Below are positions 15,675 to 24,033 of a stretch of DNA of 38,115 nucleotides, one piece after another. The notes beneath the pieces are model-generated. The model saw only the letters and a program-made list of their open reading frames with translations. It searched no databases and was not told where the DNA came from. Numbering within the stretch: the stretch's first letter is position 1; each line of letters begins with the position of its first letter. Source of the stretch: Oxalobacteraceae bacterium UBA6018 (lineage in GTDB: Bacteria > Pseudomonadota > Gammaproteobacteria > Burkholderiales > Burkholderiaceae_D); the NCBI GenBank assembly GCA_002428015.1, contig DIZW01000096.1, positions 1-38,115 of the forward strand, in the 5' to 3' direction. Both the position numbers and the translations under genes were made by a program.

Positions 15675-16322
15675 ATGGGCACTATCAGTATCATCGGATC
15701 GGGTGGCATGGCCACAGCAATCGCCGGCCTTGCCGCCAAGGCCGGACACAGTGTCGAGGTGATGAGCCGCGACCCAGCCAAGGCGCGGGCTCTGGCCGAG
15801 CAGGTCGGCGCCGGGGCGACGACAGGCACGTTCGGCGCCGCCCCGGCCGGGGATATCGTCATCCTGGCGGTTCCGTACGCCTGTGTCCTGGACGTCGTGA
15901 GGCACTACGGTGACAAGCTGGCAGGCAAGCTCCTGGTCGACATCACCAACCCCGTCGCCGCCGACCTCACGCGCCTTGTGACGCCTGGCGACAGCTTCGG
16001 CGCGCAGGAGATCGCCAAGGCCGCCCCCGCCAATGCGGTGATCGTCAAGGCATTGAACACCATGTTCTCCGACGTCCTGGCTGCCGGTTCGTTCCAAGGC
16101 CGCCTGTTGGACGTGTTCATCGCGGGCAACGACGCGCAGGCGAAGGCACGCGTCGCGGCGTTCATCGACAGCCTCGGACTACGCCCGATGGATATCGGGC
16201 CGCTGCCCATGGCGCGGACGCTGGAGAACGTCTGTCTGCTGTCACTGGGCCTACTCGCCAACGCCATCAAGCACACCAACTTCTCAATCGGCGTCAGCCT
16301 TCACGGCCAAGCCCACTCCTAG
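15675..16322 (+). CDS. NAD(P)-binding reductase of the F420-dependent NADP oxidoreductase family, copy 1
   Basis: 215 residues from an ATG preceded by AGGAAAA. The Rossmann motif is IGSGGMATAIAGLAAKAGHSVEVMSRD; then VILAVPYA, LVDITNPV and IVKALNTMFSDVL follow the PF03807 family plan. In actinobacteria and archaea relatives pass hydride between NADP and F420; in proteobacteria the real cofactor partner is usually unknown and I do not claim F420. It is first of a plus-strand series divergent from hxlR, and has a clear paralogue at 17372. Confidence 0.85.
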   Translation: MGTISIIGSGGMATAIAGLAAKAGHSVEVMSRDPAKARALAEQVGAGATTGTFGAAPAGDIVILAVPYACVLDVVRHYGDKLAGKLLVDITNPVAADLTRLVTPGDSFGAQEIAKAAPANAVIVKALNTMFSDVLAAGSFQGRLLDVFIAGNDAQAKARVAAFIDSLGLRPMDIGPLPMARTLENVCLLSLGLLANAIKHTNFSIGVSLHGQAHS

Positions 16323-16358
16323 CACCACTTTCTCATATCACTCACAAGGAACAGCAAT

Positions 16359-17297
16359 ATGCGCGTTTTCGTTACCGGAGGAACCGGCCATATCGGTTCG
16401 TACATCATCCCTGAGCTCGTTGCGGCCGGACACGAAGTGATCGGCCTTGCCCGCTCGGATAAGGCCGCTGATGCAGTGGCCGGACTTGGCGCCAAGGTGC
16501 GGCGCGGGGATCTATCCGACCTCGAGGGACTCAAGGCGGCGGCTGCGGAGTCCGACGGCGTCATTCACGTCGCGCACAGGCAAGACCTACTTCCCTCCGG
16601 CGGGATCGACGCCGTGGCCGCTGCGGAACTCAAGATCATGCTCGCGTACGGCGAGGCGCTGGCCGGAAGCGGCAAGCCGCTGGTCGTGTCGGGGAGCCTT
16701 GGCGGGCCCGGATGGGACAAGCTGGGCCGACCAGCTACCGAGGACGACCCGGCACTTCCCGGCGGCGATGCGTACAAGGGGACCCTGCGGGTTCGTAACG
16801 CCGTAGAACTCGCCGTCATCGGCCTCGCCGAACGGGGCGTGCGCTCTTCGATCGTGCGGATTGCTCCCATCGCGCACAGCACGACCGATGTCGGTTTCCT
16901 CCCGTTATTGATCGGACTGGCAAAGGAGAAGGGCGTAATCGGCTACCCGGGAGAAGGCGCGAACCTGTGGCCGTCCGTGCACGCGCGTGACCTCGCCACC
17001 TTGTTCCGCTTGGCGCTTGAGAAGGGTCAGGCTGGCAAATATTGGCACGGGATCGAGGGCCCGGGCATGCCGTTCCGCGCCATCGCCGAGGCCATTGGCA
17101 GTCACCTGGGCGTGCCGGCTGTGAGCATCCCCGCGGACGTACTGATGCTGCCGGGGTACTTTGGTTTCCTGGCGAACCTGGTCACGCTGGATCTTCAGGC
17201 ATCGAACCTCATCACCCGCCAGGCCCTTGGCTGGGAACCTGTTCAGCGCGGCCTGTTTGCCGATATGGACAACGGCCACTACTTCCCTGCCGGCTGA
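16359..17297 (+). CDS. SDR-family NAD(P)-dependent epimerase/dehydratase-like protein
   Basis: 312 residues with an AAGGA ribosome site. The nucleotide-binding motif is TGGTGHIG (6–13), followed by a DLSDLEGL acidic turn and VSGSLGGPG. The extended-SDR/NmrA-like body ends with a substrate region (GYPGEGANLWPSVHARDLATLFRLALE). The usual catalytic YxxxK is not obvious; AYKGTLRVRNA holds the only candidate tyrosine and is off pattern. It lies between the two F420-type reductase paralogues and is probably in the same transcript. The substrate is unknown. Confidence 0.85.
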   Translation: MRVFVTGGTGHIGSYIIPELVAAGHEVIGLARSDKAADAVAGLGAKVRRGDLSDLEGLKAAAAESDGVIHVAHRQDLLPSGGIDAVAAAELKIMLAYGEALAGSGKPLVVSGSLGGPGWDKLGRPATEDDPALPGGDAYKGTLRVRNAVELAVIGLAERGVRSSIVRIAPIAHSTTDVGFLPLLIGLAKEKGVIGYPGEGANLWPSVHARDLATLFRLALEKGQAGKYWHGIEGPGMPFRAIAEAIGSHLGVPAVSIPADVLMLPGYFGFLANLVTLDLQASNLITRQALGWEPVQRGLFADMDNGHYFPAG

Positions 17298-17309
17298 CCC
17301 GAGCGGTAT

Positions 17310-17330
17310 CGCCGGGGCGATGCCCCGGTG
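17310..17330 (+). other. GC-rich hairpin between the SDR and the second reductase
   Basis: CGCCGGGGC and GCCCCGGTG (17310–17318, 17322–17330) pair over nine positions, one a G-U, around a three-base loop. It follows the SDR stop and has no T-run. It could stabilise the upstream message or lower expression of the downstream genes. Confidence 0.5.
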
Positions 17331-17371
17331 CGAGATGACGGGCACTCTTCTAACTTACGAGGAAACGACAC

Positions 17372-18013
17372 ATGAGCACACCTATTAGCACGATCAGCAT
17401 CATTGGCGCAGGCGGCATGGCCACTGCAATCGCGGGTCGTATCATCAAGGCTGGACACACGGTCGAGGTGCTCGGCCGCGACCGTGCCAAGGCGCAGGCG
17501 TTTGCCGACAAGCTTGGCTCTGGCGCGACCACCGGGACGTACGGCGCCGCACCCAAAGGCGACATCGTCATTCTTGCCGTGCCGTACAGCGGTGCGGCGC
17601 CGGTCGTGGCCGATTTCGGGGGCGGGTTGAAAGGCAAGGTAATTATCGACATCACCAACCCGGTCGCTCCCGATCTCTCGGGCCTCGTGACCCCCAGCGG
17701 CAGTTCCGGTGCGCAGGAAACTGCCCGGGGCCTCCCCGCCGATGCGCATATCGTGAAAGCGTTCAACACGATCTTCGGCCCTGTCCTTACCAAGGGTGGA
17801 CGGCTCGACGCGTTCATGGCAGCCGACGATGCAGGCGTCAAGGCGCGTGTCGCGACTTTCCTCGAGAGTCTCGGGCTGCGTCCGCTGGATGTCGGCGCCC
17901 TGCACATGGCCCAGACGCTCGAATCGCTTGGCCTCTTGATGATCGGCCTGGCCAAAAACGGCGCCGCCACCTTCGACATCGCCCTGCACGTCGATATCGG
18001 ATCGAAGCGATGA
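17372..18013 (+). CDS. NAD(P)-binding reductase of the F420-dependent NADP oxidoreductase family, copy 2
   Basis: 213 residues, GAGGAAA ribosome site. It aligns with copy 1 (15675) along its length: IIGAGGMATAIAGRIIKAGHTVEVL, GDIVILAVPYSG, IIDITNPVAPDLSGLVTP, IVKAFNTIFGPVL, SLGLRPLDVGALHMAQTLE. The C-terminus differs (FDIALHVDIGSKR). The two copies are clearly paralogues but diverged, so not a recent duplication. Its stop overlaps the start of the small SnoaL-like gene (ATGA). Confidence 0.85.
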   Translation: MSTPISTISIIGAGGMATAIAGRIIKAGHTVEVLGRDRAKAQAFADKLGSGATTGTYGAAPKGDIVILAVPYSGAAPVVADFGGGLKGKVIIDITNPVAPDLSGLVTPSGSSGAQETARGLPADAHIVKAFNTIFGPVLTKGGRLDAFMAADDAGVKARVATFLESLGLRPLDVGALHMAQTLESLGLLMIGLAKNGAATFDIALHVDIGSKR

Positions 18014-18234
18014 GCACGCAAGGGAAGGTCCAGATTGCGAAGGATACATTTGGGGCGACAGGCCGCGGCGATCTGCAGGGTGCGCGCGCGTTCACCGCCG
18101 ACGTTATCGCGTGGGTCATTCCTGGCGAGCGGGCGATCAAGCTTGGCGCTCTTGCGGAAGGCGGACTGTTGGTGCAGGCGCGCGGCAATACGTGGGGTCA
18201 ACTGATCTTCAAGGACCTGGTCCAGTTCGACTGA
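18010..18234 (+). pseudogene. Shortened SnoaL/NTF2-like protein, copy A (probably decayed)
   Basis: 74 residues starting in an ATGA overlap with the reductase. The first 40 (MSTQGKVQIAKDTFGATGRG…VIAWVIPGE) match the opening of SnoaL-like polyketide-cyclase/NTF2 fold proteins, which run to about 130 residues. After IPGE the family's core is missing and an unrelated tail of 34 residues ends at 18234. It looks like an internally deleted relic, although it could still be translated. Copy B at 18301 begins almost the same way. Confidence 0.6.
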
Positions 18235-18243
18235 TGAAGCGGG

Positions 18244-18258
18244 ATCGCACTGTGCGAT
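18244..18258. repeat. Short perfect palindrome
   Basis: ATCGCAC T GTGCGAT: seven-base arms in the 66-base gap between the two SnoaL-like fragments. Role unknown; it could be a protein-binding site. It is too tight for a stable RNA hairpin. Confidence 0.45.
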
Positions 18259-18300
18259 GCGGTCCCCCTCGTTAACAAGAAGGGGAAAGGAGTGATTTCT

Positions 18301-18450
18301 ATGAGCACACAAGACGATGGCCAGATTGTGAACGATGCCTTTGCCGCGATCGGCCGCGGCGATCTGCGAGCGCTTCTGGCCTCCACTGACGAAGATATTG
18401 CGTGGCTTATTCCGGGGGAGTGGGCGCTGGCGGGCGGAGCCCCGCAATGA
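18301..18450 (+). pseudogene. Truncated SnoaL/NTF2-like protein, copy B
   Basis: 49 codons: MSTQDDGQIVNDAFAAIGRGDLRALLAST…IAWLIPGEWALAGGAPQ, then a stop. AAAGGAG lies eight bases before the ATG. It matches copy A for its first ~40 residues (MSTQ, QI, GRGDL, IAW.IPGE). Like copy A, it loses the family core after IPGE, so both are broken at the same place. The stop overlaps the ATG of the thioredoxin-reductase-like gene (ATGA), so translation of this short frame may now serve to deliver ribosomes to it. Confidence 0.65.
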
Positions 18451-19364
18451 CGGGCGGCCGGTTGCAGGATCACCAGCGGGTCGACTGCCTCGTCATCGGT
18501 GGCGGCCCGGCGGGACTGACGGCCGCGCTTTACCTGGCGCGCTTTCGGCTGGCTGTCCAGGTCATCGACCGCGGCGCGGGGCGGGCCGCATCGATCCCGC
18601 GGACGCGGAACTATCCGGGCTTCCCTGACGGTATTATTGGCCACGACCTCGTCCAGCGCATTGGGGAGCAGGCCGTCCGCTACGGCGCCCGAATCGCCAA
18701 CGCCGAGGTTGCGACAGTGGAGCGAGCTGGCGACGTCTTCCAGTGCCGGACGAGCAACGGCCTGATCGAGGCATCGGCGGTGATACTGGCCACCGGCATA
18801 CGCGACATCCGCCCGCCCATCGACGACAAGCTGCACGATGCGGCACTCGCAGCCCGGCTGATCCGTTACTGCCCCATCTGCGACGGTTTTGAGGTGACCG
18901 GCCGGCGGGTCGCGGTGATGGGCTGCGGCGCCCACGCCGTCCGCGAAGCGATCTTCATCCGCAGCTACACAGACGACGTGACGGTGCTGGCGTGGGATGG
19001 GGCGACCGTCCTCGATGACGCACAGCGGGCCAGCCTGGCGCGCGCAGGCATCACGGTGGTCGATGGCGCGGTTGCGTCGGCGCGCATGCTCCACGACAAG
19101 CTGATCCTCGCCACCGATTGCGGGGAGCTGGCTTTTGACGCGGTGTATCCAGCGTTGGGCGCGCAGGTCGCCTCCCGGATCGCGCAGGACCTGGGGGCGC
19201 GGGTCGATGACGACGGCTACCTCTATGTCGACGAACACCAGCGGACCGGCGTACCGCGTCTGTACGCTATCGGCGACGTCGTGGCCGGCCTGAACCAAAT
19301 CAGCCGCGCGGTCGGACAGGCCGCCACAGCCGCGACGGCCTTACGCAATGAATTGCTCGCGTAG
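18447..19364 (+). CDS. Thioredoxin-reductase-like FAD/NAD(P)-dependent oxidoreductase
   Basis: 305 residues from the ATG at 18447 (overlapping the preceding stop; GGAG seven bases upstream). The FAD motif is VIGGGPAGLTAALYLARF (16–33), the redox-active pair CPIC is at 142–145 in the place of the TrxR CATC, and the second nucleotide motif is VAVMGCGAHAVREA. ATGIRD and the C-terminal IGDVVAGLNQISRAVGQAATAA are typical. It likely reduces a small redox protein or acts as an NAD(P)H-dependent flavoprotein. With no thioredoxin nearby, the partner is unknown. It closes the HxlR-linked gene series. Confidence 0.88.
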   Translation: MTGGRLQDHQRVDCLVIGGGPAGLTAALYLARFRLAVQVIDRGAGRAASIPRTRNYPGFPDGIIGHDLVQRIGEQAVRYGARIANAEVATVERAGDVFQCRTSNGLIEASAVILATGIRDIRPPIDDKLHDAALAARLIRYCPICDGFEVTGRRVAVMGCGAHAVREAIFIRSYTDDVTVLAWDGATVLDDAQRASLARAGITVVDGAVASARMLHDKLILATDCGELAFDAVYPALGAQVASRIAQDLGARVDDDGYLYVDEHQRTGVPRLYAIGDVVAGLNQISRAVGQAATAATALRNELLA

Positions 19365-19421
19365 CAAATTACCATGCGCGTTTAACGTGGCAATCGACGG
19401 CGCCGCCTGGCCCCGCAAGCG

Positions 19422-20201
19422 CTATGAGAAGCGTGAAAAATCCGGTTTGCGCTTCTCGAAAAAGGCGGTGAACGCCTCCTTCGCTTCCGGCGCGCCCAGC
19501 ATGGCGCCGAACTGCGCGTTCTCGACCGCGATGGTGTCCTTGACGACGCCGTCGCGGGCGCGCCGCATCAGGGCCTTGGTGGCGCGGATGGACGCGGGCG
19601 GCAGCGCGGCCAGCTTGGCGGCCTGCCCCTGGGCAAACGCCAGCAGCTCGGCCAGCGGCAGCACCTTCGACACCAGCCCCATGTCCAGGGCCTCCTGGGC
19701 CGGGAAGGCTTCGCCGAGCAGGAGCTTTTCGGCCGCGCGCGGGTAGCCTGCCAGCTGGGTGAACAACAGGCTCGCGCCGAATTCGGGGCACAGGCCGAGT
19801 TGGGCGAAGGGCATCGAGAAGCGCGCGTTGTCGGCCGCGTAGACCAGGTCGCAGTGCAGCAGCAAGGTAGTGCCGATGCCGACCGCGGCGCCGGCCACGG
19901 CGGCCACCACCGGCTTGGCGCAGCCGGACAGGGCGCGCATGAACTGGAATACCGGGCGCTGGTCTTCGCTGACGCCAGCGACCGGCGTGAAATGTTTGAG
20001 GAAGTCGTCGAGATCGTTCCCGGCCGTGAAAATCTCGGGCTGGCCGGTGAGGACGATGGCGCGCACGGCGCTGTCGCCGTCGGCCTCGACCAGGGCGTCG
20101 GCCATGGTCTGGTACATCGCAGCAGTGATCGCGTTCTTCCGTTCGGGACGATTGAACTGGATCGTCAGGATCCCGTTGGCCTTGTGGGTCAAAATTTCCA
20201 T
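19422..20201 (-). CDS. Enoyl-CoA hydratase/isomerase family protein
   Basis: 259 residues from the ATG at 20201, with GGAG six bases upstream; the frame runs open a further 21 codons but homology begins at MEILTHKANGILTIQFNRPERKNA. Oxyanion-hole segments are AGNDLDDF and AVAGAAVGIGTTLLLHCDLVYA. The second acidic catalytic position falls in LGLCPEFGASLL, with one Glu kept. This is the crotonase fold as in PaaG/EchA-like proteins. It lies 204 bases after the thiolase at the end of the beta-oxidation cluster and adds a stand-alone hydratase or isomerase to the fused enzyme. Confidence 0.9.
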   Translation of the reverse strand: MEILTHKANGILTIQFNRPERKNAITAAMYQTMADALVEADGDSAVRAIVLTGQPEIFTAGNDLDDFLKHFTPVAGVSEDQRPVFQFMRALSGCAKPVVAAVAGAAVGIGTTLLLHCDLVYAADNARFSMPFAQLGLCPEFGASLLFTQLAGYPRAAEKLLLGEAFPAQEALDMGLVSKVLPLAELLAFAQGQAAKLAALPPASIRATKALMRRARDGVVKDTIAVENAQFGAMLGAPEAKEAFTAFFEKRKPDFSRFS

Positions 20202-20405
20202 TGCTGCTCCGTGAGTGAATGCCAGGTCGGATACCGCCGCCGCCGGCGCCAGGCGCGCATCCATCGTGTGGATCCGCGCCCGCGCCGAACGGCGGAGGTG
20301 GGGGTGATACCGCCCGCGGCCTTGTGCGCGGCGGGCTTGGTGCGATGCGCTTGTGGCGCTGTTTTTCTTCGTTTTGCCGCTACCTACATGCGCCTTGTGC
20401 GCGAC
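20202..20405 (-). other. Gap between thiolase and enoyl-CoA hydratase genes
   Basis: 204 bases with no gene. It contains a stem GCCCGC/GCGGGC (20312–20317, 20331–20336) without a T-run. An 11-base direct repeat GCCTTGTGCGC occurs at 20319–20329 and 20392–20402. No clear promoter for the hydratase gene is visible. Confidence 0.4.
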
Positions 20406-21602
20406 CTAGACGCGTTCGAAAATGCCTGCCGCGCCCATGCCGGTGCCGACACACATCGTCACCATGCCGTACTTCAGGTTGTTTCTACGCAGTGCGTGGA
20501 TGACGGTGGCGGCGCGGATAGTGCCGGTCGCGCCCAGCGGATGGCCGAGCGCGATGGCGCCGCCCATCGGGTTCACCTTGGCCGGATCGAGGCCCAGGTC
20601 ACCCATCACCGCCAGTGCCTGCGCGGCGAACGCTTCGTTCAGTTCGATCCAGTCCAGCTGGTCCTGGGTGATGCCGGCGGCGGCGCAGGCGGCCGGAATG
20701 GCCACCTTGGGGCCGATGCCCATGATCTCGGGCGGCACGCCGCGCACGGCGAACGAGGAGAACTTGGCCAGCGGGGTCAGGTTGTGCTCGCGCAGGATCC
20801 TTTCGCTGACGATGAGCAGCGCGCCGGCGCCGTCCGACATCTGCGAGCTGTTGGCCGCGGTGACCGTGCCCTTGGCCGCGAACACCGGCTTGAGCTTGGC
20901 CAGCGACTCCATGCTCGAGTCGGCGCGCGCGCCCTCGTCGGTGTCGACGGTGCGGGTCTTGACGTCGACCTGGCCGGTGGCCAGGTTGGGCGTGCGCGTG
21001 ATGATCTCGACCGGGCAGGTCTCGTCCTTGAAGAAGCCGGCCTGCTGGGCGGCGATGGCGCGCCGGTGCGACTCGACCGAGAACGCGTCCTGCTGCTCGC
21101 GCGTCACCTTCCACTGCTTGGCGACGTTCTCGGCGGTCAGGCCCATGCCGTAGGCCATGCCCACGTTCGCGTCGGTGAACATGTTCATGTTCATCGACGG
21201 GTGGTGGCCCATCATCGGCACCATCGACATCGATTCGACGCCGCCGGCGATCATCACCTCGGCCTCGCCGACGCGGATGCGGTCGGCCGCCATCGCGATG
21301 GCGGTGATGCCGGAGGCGCAGTAGCGGTTGACGGTGACGCCGCCAATGGTGTTGGGCAGGCCAGCCAGCAGCACGGCGTTGCGGGCGATGTTAAAGCCCT
21401 GCTCCGCCTCCGGGAACGAGCAGCCGATCACGGCGTCGACGATGAGCGCCGGGTCCAGTCCCGGCACCTGGGCGATGGCGGCCTGGATGGCACGCACCAG
21501 CAGGTCGTCCGGACGGGTGTTCTTGAACATGCCGCGCGGCGCCTTGCCGATCGGGGTGCGCGTGGCGGCGACGATGTAGGCGTCTTGAAGTTGTTTGCTC
21601 AT
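20406..21602 (-). CDS. Acetyl-CoA acyltransferase (3-ketoacyl-CoA thiolase)
   Basis: 398 residues, the normal length. The nucleophile is C95 in NRYCASG, the general base H354 in LGHPLGATG and C384 in CVGTGMGAAGIFE; all three catalytic positions are present. It cleaves 3-ketoacyl-CoA to acetyl-CoA and a shortened acyl-CoA, the last step of beta-oxidation. It starts 16 bases after the fused hydroxyacyl-CoA dehydrogenase gene and is surely in its operon. Confidence 0.95.
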   Translation of the reverse strand: MSKQLQDAYIVAATRTPIGKAPRGMFKNTRPDDLLVRAIQAAIAQVPGLDPALIVDAVIGCSFPEAEQGFNIARNAVLLAGLPNTIGGVTVNRYCASGITAIAMAADRIRVGEAEVMIAGGVESMSMVPMMGHHPSMNMNMFTDANVGMAYGMGLTAENVAKQWKVTREQQDAFSVESHRRAIAAQQAGFFKDETCPVEIITRTPNLATGQVDVKTRTVDTDEGARADSSMESLAKLKPVFAAKGTVTAANSSQMSDGAGALLIVSERILREHNLTPLAKFSSFAVRGVPPEIMGIGPKVAIPAACAAAGITQDQLDWIELNEAFAAQALAVMGDLGLDPAKVNPMGGAIALGHPLGATGTIRAATVIHALRRNNLKYGMVTMCVGTGMGAAGIFERV

Positions 21603-21618
21603 GTTGTTCTCTCAGTGT

Positions 21619-24015
21619 TTAGTTGCGCACCGGCTTACCGGTCTGCATCATGCCCATGATCCGCTCTTGCGACTTCGGATGATTGAGCAGTTCGATGAAT
21701 GCCTTGCGCTCCATGTCGAGGAACCACTGCTCGTTCACCGCGCTGCCCTGGTCGATGTCGCCGCCGGACACGATCTCGGCGATCATGTCGGCCAGCTTGA
21801 AGTCGTGCGCGGAGATGAAGCCGCCGTCGCGCATGTTCACCAGCTGGGCCTTGATGGTGGCCCAGCCGTAGCGGCCGGTGGCGATCACGGGTTTGCGCAG
21901 CGGCGGGCGGTAGCCGGCGTCGAACATGGCGCGCGCCTGCACCTTGGCCACGTGCAGCAGCTCGTAGGGGTTGAACACGATGACGTCGTCTTCCTTCAGG
22001 TAGCCCATGGCTTTCGCCTCGAGCGCCGACTTCGAGACCGAGGCCATGGCGGCGTTGGTGAAGCTGTTCTTGAGGAAGGCCAGGATGTCGGTGCCCTTGG
22101 CGTCATTGGAGGCGCGCACCGCCGCTTCCTTCAGGCCGCCGCCGGCCGGGATCAGGCCCACGCCCACTTCCACCAGGCCCATGTAGGACTCAATCGCGGC
22201 CACGCGGCGCGACGCGTGCAGCGCCAGCTCGCAGCCGCCGCCGAGGGCGATCCCGGCCACCGCGGCCACCACGGGAATGGCCGAGTATTTCATCGTCATG
22301 AAGGTGTCCTGCAGCGTCTTGATGCTCGGCTCGATGGCCTTGGCCCCGCCCTGCATGAACAGCGGCAGCGCTTCCTGCAGGTCGGCGCCGGCCGAGAACG
22401 GGCCGCCGTCGGCCGCGTCGGCGCTCCAGATCACCAGGCCCTTGAAGTTCATCTCGGCCTCCTGCTGGGCCATTTTCAGGCCGTTGATGACGCCGGCGCC
22501 GATCACGTGCATCTTGGTCTTGAGCGAGATGATCAGCACCTCGTCGTCCTGGTGCCAGATGCGCACCGACTCGTCCTCGTGGACGGTGGTGCCGGCGCTC
22601 CTAGGATCGGGCGCGCCGCTGCCGAACAGCGGCGCGCGGAACGGCTGGCGCTCGTACACGGACAGGGCCGAACGCGGCACGTAGCTGTCGCTGCCGGCCG
22701 AGTACGCGCCCTCGGGCGTGTGCACGCCCTTGGCGGCGACCTGGCCTTCGAACACCCAGGCCGGCAGCGGCGCGGCGCACAGGGCCTTGCCGGCGTCGAT
22801 GTCTTCCTTGACCCAGGTGGCGATCTGGCTCCAGCCGGCCGCCTGCCAGGTCTCGAACGGGCCGACGCTCCAGCCGAAGCCCCAGCGCATGGCGAAGTCG
22901 ACGTCGCGCGCGTTGTCGGCGATGTCGGCCAGGTGCACGGCGATGTAATGGAAGGCGTCGCGGAAGATCGCCCACAGGAACTGCGCCTGGGGGTTGGTCG
23001 ATTCACGCAGCGTCTTGAACTTCTTGACCGGGTCCTTTTCCTTCAGGATGCGGGCCACGATGTCGGCGGCCTTGCCGCCGCCGGCGACGTATTCGCCGCT
23101 GGCGAAGTCCAGGCGCAGGATTTCCTTGCCCGCCTTCTTGTAAAAACCCGCGCCGGCTTTTTGACCCAGCGCGCCTGCGGAGACCAGCCTGGCCAGAACT
23201 TCGGGCGTCTTGTAGACAGCGAAGAACGGATCGTCAGCCAGGTTGTCCTGCATGGTCTTGATCACGTGGCCCATCGTATCGAGGCCGACGACGTCGGCGG
23301 TACGGAAGGTGCCCGACTTGGCGCGGCCCAGCTTGGCGCCGGTCAGGTCGTCGACCACGTCCACGGTCAGGCCGAATTTTTCGGCCTCCACCATGGTCGC
23401 CAGCATGCCGAAGACTCCGACACGGTTGGCGATGAAATTCGGTGTGTCCTTGGCGCGCACCACGCCCTTGCCCAGCGTCGTCGTCAGGAAGCCTTCCAGC
23501 TGGTCGACGATGGCGGGCTTGGTGGCGGCGGTCGGGATGATCTCGACCAGGTGCATGTAGCGCGGCGGATTGAAGAAGTGCACGCCGCAAAAGCGCGCCT
23601 TCAGGTCGGCCTCGAAGCCATCGGCCAGGGTCGTGATCGACAGGCCGGAGGTGTTCGAGGCGAAGATCGCGTTGGGGGCGATGTGGGGCGCGACCTTCTT
23701 GTACAGGTCGTGCTTCCAGTCCATGCGCTCGGCGATGGCTTCGATGATCAGGTCGCAGCCGGCCAGCACGTCGAGGTTGTCCTCGTAGTTGGCCGCTTCG
23801 ATCAGCGCGGCGTCGTCCTTGTTACCGAGCGGCGCGGGGCTGAGCTTCTTCAGGTTCTCGATGGCGCGCAGGACGATGCCGTTCTTGGGGCCTTCCTTGG
23901 CCGGCAGGTCGAACAGCACCACCGGCACCCTGGCGTTGACGCAGTGGGCGGCGATCTGCGCGCCCATCACGCCGGCGCCGAGCACGGCGACTTTCTTGAC
24001 GATGAAATTGGTCAT
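21619..24015 (-). CDS. 3-hydroxyacyl-CoA dehydrogenase/enoyl-CoA hydratase fusion (FadN/FadB-like)
   Basis: 798 residues. The NAD-binding domain comes first (VAVLGAGVMGAQIAAHCVNA, GAGVMG at 13–18). The C-terminal dehydrogenase domains follow in the middle (NFIANRVGVFGMLATM, HYIAVHLADIADNARDVD). An enoyl-CoA hydratase domain is last (SAGADLQEALP, VAGIALGGGCELALHASRRVA, GLVEVGVGLIPAGGG). This order is that of FadN of Bacillus, not of E. coli FadB, where the hydratase is N-terminal. It hydrates enoyl-CoA and oxidises the product. It lies 18 bases after the acyl-CoA dehydrogenase gene. Confidence 0.93.
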   Translation of the reverse strand: MTNFIVKKVAVLGAGVMGAQIAAHCVNARVPVVLFDLPAKEGPKNGIVLRAIENLKKLSPAPLGNKDDAALIEAANYEDNLDVLAGCDLIIEAIAERMDWKHDLYKKVAPHIAPNAIFASNTSGLSITTLADGFEADLKARFCGVHFFNPPRYMHLVEIIPTAATKPAIVDQLEGFLTTTLGKGVVRAKDTPNFIANRVGVFGMLATMVEAEKFGLTVDVVDDLTGAKLGRAKSGTFRTADVVGLDTMGHVIKTMQDNLADDPFFAVYKTPEVLARLVSAGALGQKAGAGFYKKAGKEILRLDFASGEYVAGGGKAADIVARILKEKDPVKKFKTLRESTNPQAQFLWAIFRDAFHYIAVHLADIADNARDVDFAMRWGFGWSVGPFETWQAAGWSQIATWVKEDIDAGKALCAAPLPAWVFEGQVAAKGVHTPEGAYSAGSDSYVPRSALSVYERQPFRAPLFGSGAPDPRSAGTTVHEDESVRIWHQDDEVLIISLKTKMHVIGAGVINGLKMAQQEAEMNFKGLVIWSADAADGGPFSAGADLQEALPLFMQGGAKAIEPSIKTLQDTFMTMKYSAIPVVAAVAGIALGGGCELALHASRRVAAIESYMGLVEVGVGLIPAGGGLKEAAVRASNDAKGTDILAFLKNSFTNAAMASVSKSALEAKAMGYLKEDDVIVFNPYELLHVAKVQARAMFDAGYRPPLRKPVIATGRYGWATIKAQLVNMRDGGFISAHDFKLADMIAEIVSGGDIDQGSAVNEQWFLDMERKAFIELLNHPKSQERIMGMMQTGKPVRN

Positions 24016-24033
24016 GGTGGATATCCTCGTGTC

